Shown here one piece after another: positions 60,021 through 64,000 of a stretch of 64,000 nucleotides of DNA. Within the stretch, counting starts at the first letter, position 1. Each line of letters starts with the position of its first letter. The position numbers and the translations under genes were made by a program. The notes beneath the pieces are model-generated. The model saw only the letters and a list, made by a program, of their open reading frames with translations, had not been told where the DNA came from and did no database searches. The stretch comes from Bacteroidota bacterium (GTDB taxonomy: Bacteria; Bacteroidota; Bacteroidia; Flavobacteriales; Weeksellaceae), in assembly GCA_023460855.1 (NCBI GenBank), contig JAEWOS010000032.1, forward strand, positions 1 to 64,000, read 5' to 3'.

Positions 60021-61484
60021 TTATCCTTCTTTAAATGCTGCGATCGTAGAATATTTTTCAGTTTTATAGATTCTTACAATCATATCAAAGATCCTGTCGC
60101 GAAGCAGAAAACCAATCAGACCTAAAATTCCGAGTACAACAACCGCCGGCATAAGTCCTGCGAAATATTCCACTGCACCAAAAACAGCCATTGGAATCAG
60201 CATTTGCGGAATCATAATCAGCAGAATTTTTAAATTGAAATTGTTCTGACCACTTGTAAATCCTTTTGAAGCAGAGTTCAGGTCAATCGGTTTTTTATTG
60301 TAAGCTCCCGCAAGTAAAGTCAGGTAGGAATTCACACCCAGATTATACAGTCCGGCCGCGAATATGGTGAAGTAATATTCCCAGCTGATCAATGCATAAC
60401 CAACAGCCAGGATCATAGAAATCGCAATTCCCATGACGAACAGCATCCATTTGGCTTTCAGGAATTCTTTATAAGGAACATTCTGCGTCATCATCAAAGG
60501 ATAATAAGAAGAATCCCACGCCGGAACGCGTTGCCCGAACATCAGATTGAAACCACCCGTTACAAAAATTCCCATAAAAATCATCATGAAACTGTTGTCA
60601 TATCCATTGGAATAAACCAAAAGTCCGTAAAACAGAAACAGAAATCCCCCGATAAACGCACTTCGCGCTGCTTTGCTTCGCTTAATCATCCGGATATCGT
60701 TGTTGATGAAAGTTCCCATGGTTCCGTAACGGTTAAGGAAAGCGATATTCTCGGTTTTGCCGACAGATTTTTTCATTTCCAGTCCTTTATCCAGATACAG
60801 ATTCGTGCGGATGAACCGGAAAGTTAAATATCCAAGAACTACGACAGCCGCTACAAACAGCAGGGAAAGCAGCGGATTATTATACAGCGCGAACATCACC
60901 TGTTCCGAAACAGCGACCAGATCAATAATTTTAAAATAATGCAGCGCCGCAACAGCAGCCAGAACTGCAACAACCGGATACAGAACAGAATTTTTCTTGT
61001 TGATGAAGGTATTGATGAACGTATTCGCAATCAGCATCGCTGTGCTTCCCGCAAAAACAGAAAGGATTCCAACAGAGGAAAAGCCTTTGTCTATCAGCAA
61101 TAAAACGGTAAACGGAATCATAAAAAGCAGAAAACTCCACGTAAAGAAGGAGGCCATGATTTTGGCCAGCGTTAAGCCTGCAAGCTGAGATTTCGAAACT
61201 TTGAGCGTGAGAAACGGCTTGATATTTTCAGCCGGAAGCTGCTGCATAAAATACTTCAGCAGCAAGTCGATCAGCCAGTAAAAAAGGAAATATCCGGCAA
61301 ACAGTTTAAATGGATTAACCTCCTCTTCTTTCGCGCCAAAATACAGCAGAAGAGCACCCCCAAAAAATACCGCAGCCATGTACGCATAAATGAAAAACAT
61401 ACCAATTTTCATCGCCAGACTTTCGCCAAATGATTTGCTTCGGAGAAAATTCTTGATTTCGAGCTGCAGAAATTTTAATAACAT
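60021..61484 (-). CDS. DUF5687 family ABC-type membrane protein
   Basis: The 487-residue protein has about eleven to twelve membrane segments (FYLFYWLIDLLLKYF, GLLVYSNGYDNSFMMIFMGIFV, LLIMIPQMLIPMAVFGAVEYF) and matches the DUF5687 family of Bacteroidota, which is found next to ABC-2 type ATPases. Motifs include KFLQLEIKNFLRSKSFGESLA at the start and GGFNLMFGQRVPAWDSSYYPL in the middle. Permease role is inferred from the adjacent ATPase; transported molecule unknown. Confidence 0.88.
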   Translation of the reverse strand: MLLKFLQLEIKNFLRSKSFGESLAMKIGMFFIYAYMAAVFFGGALLLYFGAKEEEVNPFKLFAGYFLFYWLIDLLLKYFMQQLPAENIKPFLTLKVSKSQLAGLTLAKIMASFFTWSFLLFMIPFTVLLLIDKGFSSVGILSVFAGSTAMLIANTFINTFINKKNSVLYPVVAVLAAVAALHYFKIIDLVAVSEQVMFALYNNPLLSLLFVAAVVVLGYLTFRFIRTNLYLDKGLEMKKSVGKTENIAFLNRYGTMGTFINNDIRMIKRSKAARSAFIGGFLFLFYGLLVYSNGYDNSFMMIFMGIFVTGGFNLMFGQRVPAWDSSYYPLMMTQNVPYKEFLKAKWMLFVMGIAISMILAVGYALISWEYYFTIFAAGLYNLGVNSYLTLLAGAYNKKPIDLNSASKGFTSGQNNFNLKILLIMIPQMLIPMAVFGAVEYFAGLMPAVVVLGILGLIGFLLRDRIFDMIVRIYKTEKYSTIAAFKEG

Positions 61485-61523
61485 TTTGAGGGAGTTTATG
61501 ATACGGTGAAAGATAAAAAATAT

Positions 61524-62402
61524 TTAGCGGTTAAACGGAAGATCCCGGCCGGTTTTCATGTCAACGGGAGTTAATTTATACCCGAGTTTCATCAGTTGCG
61601 AAATCAAACCGGAATTATACTGCAAATGCATGCTTCCCACAGAAATAAAAGCATTCTGTTCATCAATAATTCCCGGAATCTGCTTTATCCAGTTTTCATT
61701 TCTGTCTTTCAGCAGTGTTTTATGGTATTTTGTCATCACGCTTCGGTTCAGGAAATAATTGAACTGCTGATCGTAATACTTTTGGATGGAATTGGCCGGA
61801 TCATCTTTCACGATGGTATTTCCGAGTTCATTTACCATCTGGTTCAGCGATTTTTTCGCAAGAAATGCAGTAATTCCACCGGATTGTGCTTGATTAACGG
61901 TTTCCATCTGCTGGTCTCCGGTTTCCAGATAAATTATTTTCTTCGATTGCGAAACAGCGATTTTTTTCAGCGCGATTTCAATGTTCTCACCTTTTGATGA
62001 AGGATGATTCGAAACTGTATTATAAATAGAAATCATGGCGACAAGTCCCATCGGCGTTCGCTTCAGCGCATTGCGTCCCAGGTATTTCACTACTTTTTCC
62101 CTTTGTTCTTGCGTCAGCAGTTTTTTCAGTTCTTCGTTTTCGGGAAGCGATTCCACGGCTTTTTTCTGTTTTTTAAGATCATCCTGATCGAGTTCAAAAA
62201 CAACGGTTTCTGCTTCGGACATTTTTTGTGAAATGATCGGAAAACTTTCTAAATAATGGTCCGTCAACAGATGATTGGTTCCGTTCAGATAGGAAACATG
62301 AGAATTTTTCGGATTCTCAATGCGCCAAAGAAAAGTATTCTGAGCGTACGAAAATAATCCTGAACTCAGTACCGTGCAAAGAAGCAAAAGTTTTGTTTTC
62401 AT
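61524..62402 (-). CDS. TraB/GumN family protein
   Basis: The 292-residue protein has a signal peptide (ending FSYAQ). The TraB/GumN pattern is visible: LWRIENPKNSHVSYLNGTNHL at the start, AETVVFELDQDDLKKQ, and the C-terminal FISVGSMHLQYNSGLISQL, matching the family's conserved GxxH close to the end. GumN-like proteins have been linked to metalloprotease-like folds; the function in this species is unknown. Confidence 0.86.
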   Translation of the reverse strand: MKTKLLLLCTVLSSGLFSYAQNTFLWRIENPKNSHVSYLNGTNHLLTDHYLESFPIISQKMSEAETVVFELDQDDLKKQKKAVESLPENEELKKLLTQEQREKVVKYLGRNALKRTPMGLVAMISIYNTVSNHPSSKGENIEIALKKIAVSQSKKIIYLETGDQQMETVNQAQSGGITAFLAKKSLNQMVNELGNTIVKDDPANSIQKYYDQQFNYFLNRSVMTKYHKTLLKDRNENWIKQIPGIIDEQNAFISVGSMHLQYNSGLISQLMKLGYKLTPVDMKTGRDLPFNR

Positions 62403-62443
62403 TTCAAAAAGACATTTGAATTAATAAATATGACGGACATTTT

Positions 62444-62466
62444 CTGATTCGTTGAATTAGAATCAG
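62444..62466. other. Hairpin CTGATTC-N9-GAATCAG
   Basis: A 7-bp perfect stem with a nine-base AT loop in the recN-traB gap. No T run on either side, so a terminator is unlikely. Confidence 0.4.
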
Positions 62467-62499
62467 CCAAATGACAGACAAGGATAACAAAATTGATCA

Positions 62500-62513
62500 A
62501 TCCTGTACAGGAT
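62500..62513. promoter_or_regulatory. 14-bp perfect palindrome ATCCTGTACAGGAT
   Basis: A perfect palindrome 34 bases past the recN stop codon and 98 bases upstream of the TraB/GumN start. The length and symmetry fit a dimeric regulator site, perhaps for the TraB/GumN gene. No regulator is assigned. Confidence 0.4.
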
Positions 62514-62547
62514 AAGTATGCAGGAAATAACGGTTTGTTACAAAAAA

Positions 62548-64000
62548 TTATTTCATCAGTTCTGCAGCCTGCTTCAGTGCGGCATCCGTAATTTCGGAAC
62601 CGGATAGAAGCTGTGCGATTTCCTGAAGTTTTTCACCGGATTGCAGCGGAATAATATCAGACTGTGTTTTACCTGCAATCTCCGACTTCACGACTTTGTA
62701 ATTGTTGTCGCCTTTTGCAGCAACCTGCGCAAGGTGCGTAATGACAATCAGCTGCAGATCAGCGGACATTTCGCGCATCACTTTTCCCATTTCATCCGCC
62801 ACTTTCCCGGAAACGCCTGTATCGATTTCGTCGAGAATCAGTGTCGGAAACTCTGAATTTTCAGCCATAATTTTTTTTACGGCAAGCATGACGCGGGATC
62901 TTTCACCACCTGAAACAGCAGTTTTGATCGGTTTCAGCGGAAAACCTGTATTGGCCTGAAACAGCAGTTCCACCTGATCTTTACCGTAAGAATTAAACTG
63001 CGCATCGGATTTCAGCTCCACTTCAGTTTTTGCTTTTTCGAGACCGAGTTTTTTTAGCAGTCGCTCCATTTCCTTTTTGAAAATGACTGCTGATTTGGAA
63101 CGGTTTTTCGAAAGCACGCCACTGCTGTCAGAAAGATTTTTTTCCAGTTTTTGGATTTCCTGCTCCGTAAAAGCGATATGTTCTTCAATCTGCGCAAAAC
63201 CGGTCTGTTCACCGGAAAGCCGGTCGCGAATTTCGATCAGTTCTTCAACCGTAGAAACATGATGTTTCAGAAAAAGCGCATTGATTCTGTTTAGCTGCTC
63301 ATTCAGTTGCTGCTGCAGCGCAGGATCTGTTTCAATGAGTTCCGCACGGTTCTGCATTTCGAAAACCATGTCTTTCAGTTCCACGAAATTTTCTTCGAAA
63401 CGCTGCTCCAGTTCTGTAAACTGATGCGAAAGTTCGGCTGTCTTAGAAAGTTTAGACCGTACATCATTTAAACTGTCGAGTATTCCGATTTCTTCGGCAT
63501 CAAACCTTTCGAGAATCTGTGCAAGATTTTCGGAAATATTGCCCGCATTTTCATGTGTGCGCAGTCTTTCCTGAATTTCTTCAAGATCAACTGAATCGAG
63601 ATCAGCATCTTCAAGTTCGGTAAGGATAAAATTACGGTAGTCTGAATCTTTCTGCCCCTGCTCCAGTTTGAGCCGCAGTTCTGCAAGGCTGTTTTTCTTT
63701 TTCGTATAATCGGAATAACTTTCCTGATAATCTTTGATCAGCTTCTTGTTTTCGCCAAGGTTATCGATAATGCCGAATTGGAATTCAGTGGAAAATAAGT
63801 TCGCCGTTTCGAACTGTGAATGGATATCGATGAGTTGTTCAGAAAGCAAACGCAGAATTTCCAGCGTGACTGGAACATCATTCACAAATGCCCTGGATTT
63901 TCCGCTCGGAAGAATCTCCCGCCGAATGAAAGTGACCGGTTCAAAATCGAGATCGTTTTCTTCAAAAAAACTCCGAAGTTTTTCGGAAAGTGAGAATTCC
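62548..64000 (-). CDS. recN: DNA repair protein RecN, 5' end outside window
   Basis: RecN is an SMC-like ATPase that helps repair double-strand breaks. The frame is open to the window edge, reading GKSRAFVNDVPVTLEILRLL before the coiled coil, so the Walker A end is missing. Visible parts are the QLIDIHSQFE segment, a long coiled coil (about 120-330 of the visible part), the ABC signature AVSGGERSRVMLAVKK, Walker B TLILDEIDTGVSG and the switch VITHLAQVAAKGD. The stop codon is at 62548. Upstream neighbour not visible. Confidence 0.94.
   Translation of the reverse strand, partial: EFSLSEKLRSFFEENDLDFEPVTFIRREILPSGKSRAFVNDVPVTLEILRLLSEQLIDIHSQFETANLFSTEFQFGIIDNLGENKKLIKDYQESYSDYTKKKNSLAELRLKLEQGQKDSDYRNFILTELEDADLDSVDLEEIQERLRTHENAGNISENLAQILERFDAEEIGILDSLNDVRSKLSKTAELSHQFTELEQRFEENFVELKDMVFEMQNRAELIETDPALQQQLNEQLNRINALFLKHHVSTVEELIEIRDRLSGEQTGFAQIEEHIAFTEQEIQKLEKNLSDSSGVLSKNRSKSAVIFKKEMERLLKKLGLEKAKTEVELKSDAQFNSYGKDQVELLFQANTGFPLKPIKTAVSGGERSRVMLAVKKIMAENSEFPTLILDEIDTGVSGKVADEMGKVMREMSADLQLIVITHLAQVAAKGDNNYKVVKSEIAGKTQSDIIPLQSGEKLQEIAQLLSGSEITDAALKQAAELMK

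Noticed and set aside
1..64000. CRISPR array, tRNA genes, insertion sequences, prophage, B12 riboswitch
   Set aside because: I scanned the intergenic regions by eye and found no regularly spaced repeats, cloverleaf-like sequences, transposase genes or large conserved leader structures. This is a visual check and not a covariance search.

Overview
The window looks like a chromosomal segment from a flavobacterium, most likely of the Chryseobacterium/Kaistella group (Weeksellaceae). Supporting signs are type IX secretion C-terminal sorting domains, many TAnnTTTG-type -7 promoter boxes with little Shine-Dalgarno signal, lipoproteins with short lipoboxes, and families largely confined to Bacteroidota (DUF4251, DUF5687, a DUF6759-like pair). 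The genus is inference from gene content and style; no rRNA, tRNA, CRISPR array, insertion sequence, prophage or resistance island was seen. Coding density is high and no gene-free stretch exceeds about 260 bases.

Layout. 1-7.1 kb: two large paralogous type IX secreted surface proteins (the first cut by the window edge) and a carboxypeptidase-regulatory-like protein. 7.1-9.5 kb: trmB sandwiched between two related secreted proteins. 9.5-11.3 kb: ribosomal operon rplM-rpsI-rpsB on the minus strand. 12.1-15.5 kb: icmF, a fused B12-dependent acyl-CoA mutase. 15.5-19.4 kb: a LamG surface protein and a VIT/vWA protein carrying a TonB-plug-like motif. 19.6-21.3 kb: tandem paralogous lipoproteins. 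21.3-27.5 kb: serS, a lipoprotein, and a compact glycosyltransferase-flippase-asparagine synthetase operon. 27.5-31.9 kb: an operon with MlaD, a membrane Fe-S reductase, a secreted protein, a CCG-domain Fe-S protein and a small protein often misnamed ABC ATPase. 32-36.8 kb: a PpiD-like chaperone divergent from lon. 37-43.6 kb: a DUF4349 lipoprotein, a methyltransferase, pgi, folD, queE, mlaE, mlaF. 43.6-51.6 kb: a small membrane protein, an M48 protease, a DUF4251 protein, meaB, two tiny c-type cytochrome lipoproteins around a dipeptide epimerase, mutB, and two thioredoxin-fold proteins. 51.7-64 kb: two small lipoproteins with a shared tail, prfA, a small membrane protein, class I fumarase, a WYL regulator divergent from class II fumC, an ABC exporter pair, a TraB/GumN protein and the 3' part of recN.

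How they fit together. Most of the window is housekeeping: translation (rplM, rpsI, rpsB, serS, prfA, trmB), central carbon (pgi, two fumarases), one-carbon and queuosine metabolism, protein quality control (lon, PpiD, M48). Cell-envelope work is the second theme: type IX cargo, lipoproteins, Mla lipid transport split over two loci about 10 kb apart, and an oligosaccharide assembly operon. Branched-chain and odd-chain acyl-CoA metabolism is a third: icmF and mutB/meaB are both present. I did not find a clear new defence or mobile system; the most distinctive items are the VIT/vWA protein with SusC-like motifs, the 11-residue repeat lipoprotein pair, the DUF6759-like pair interleaved with trmB, and several unexplained intergenic palindromes.
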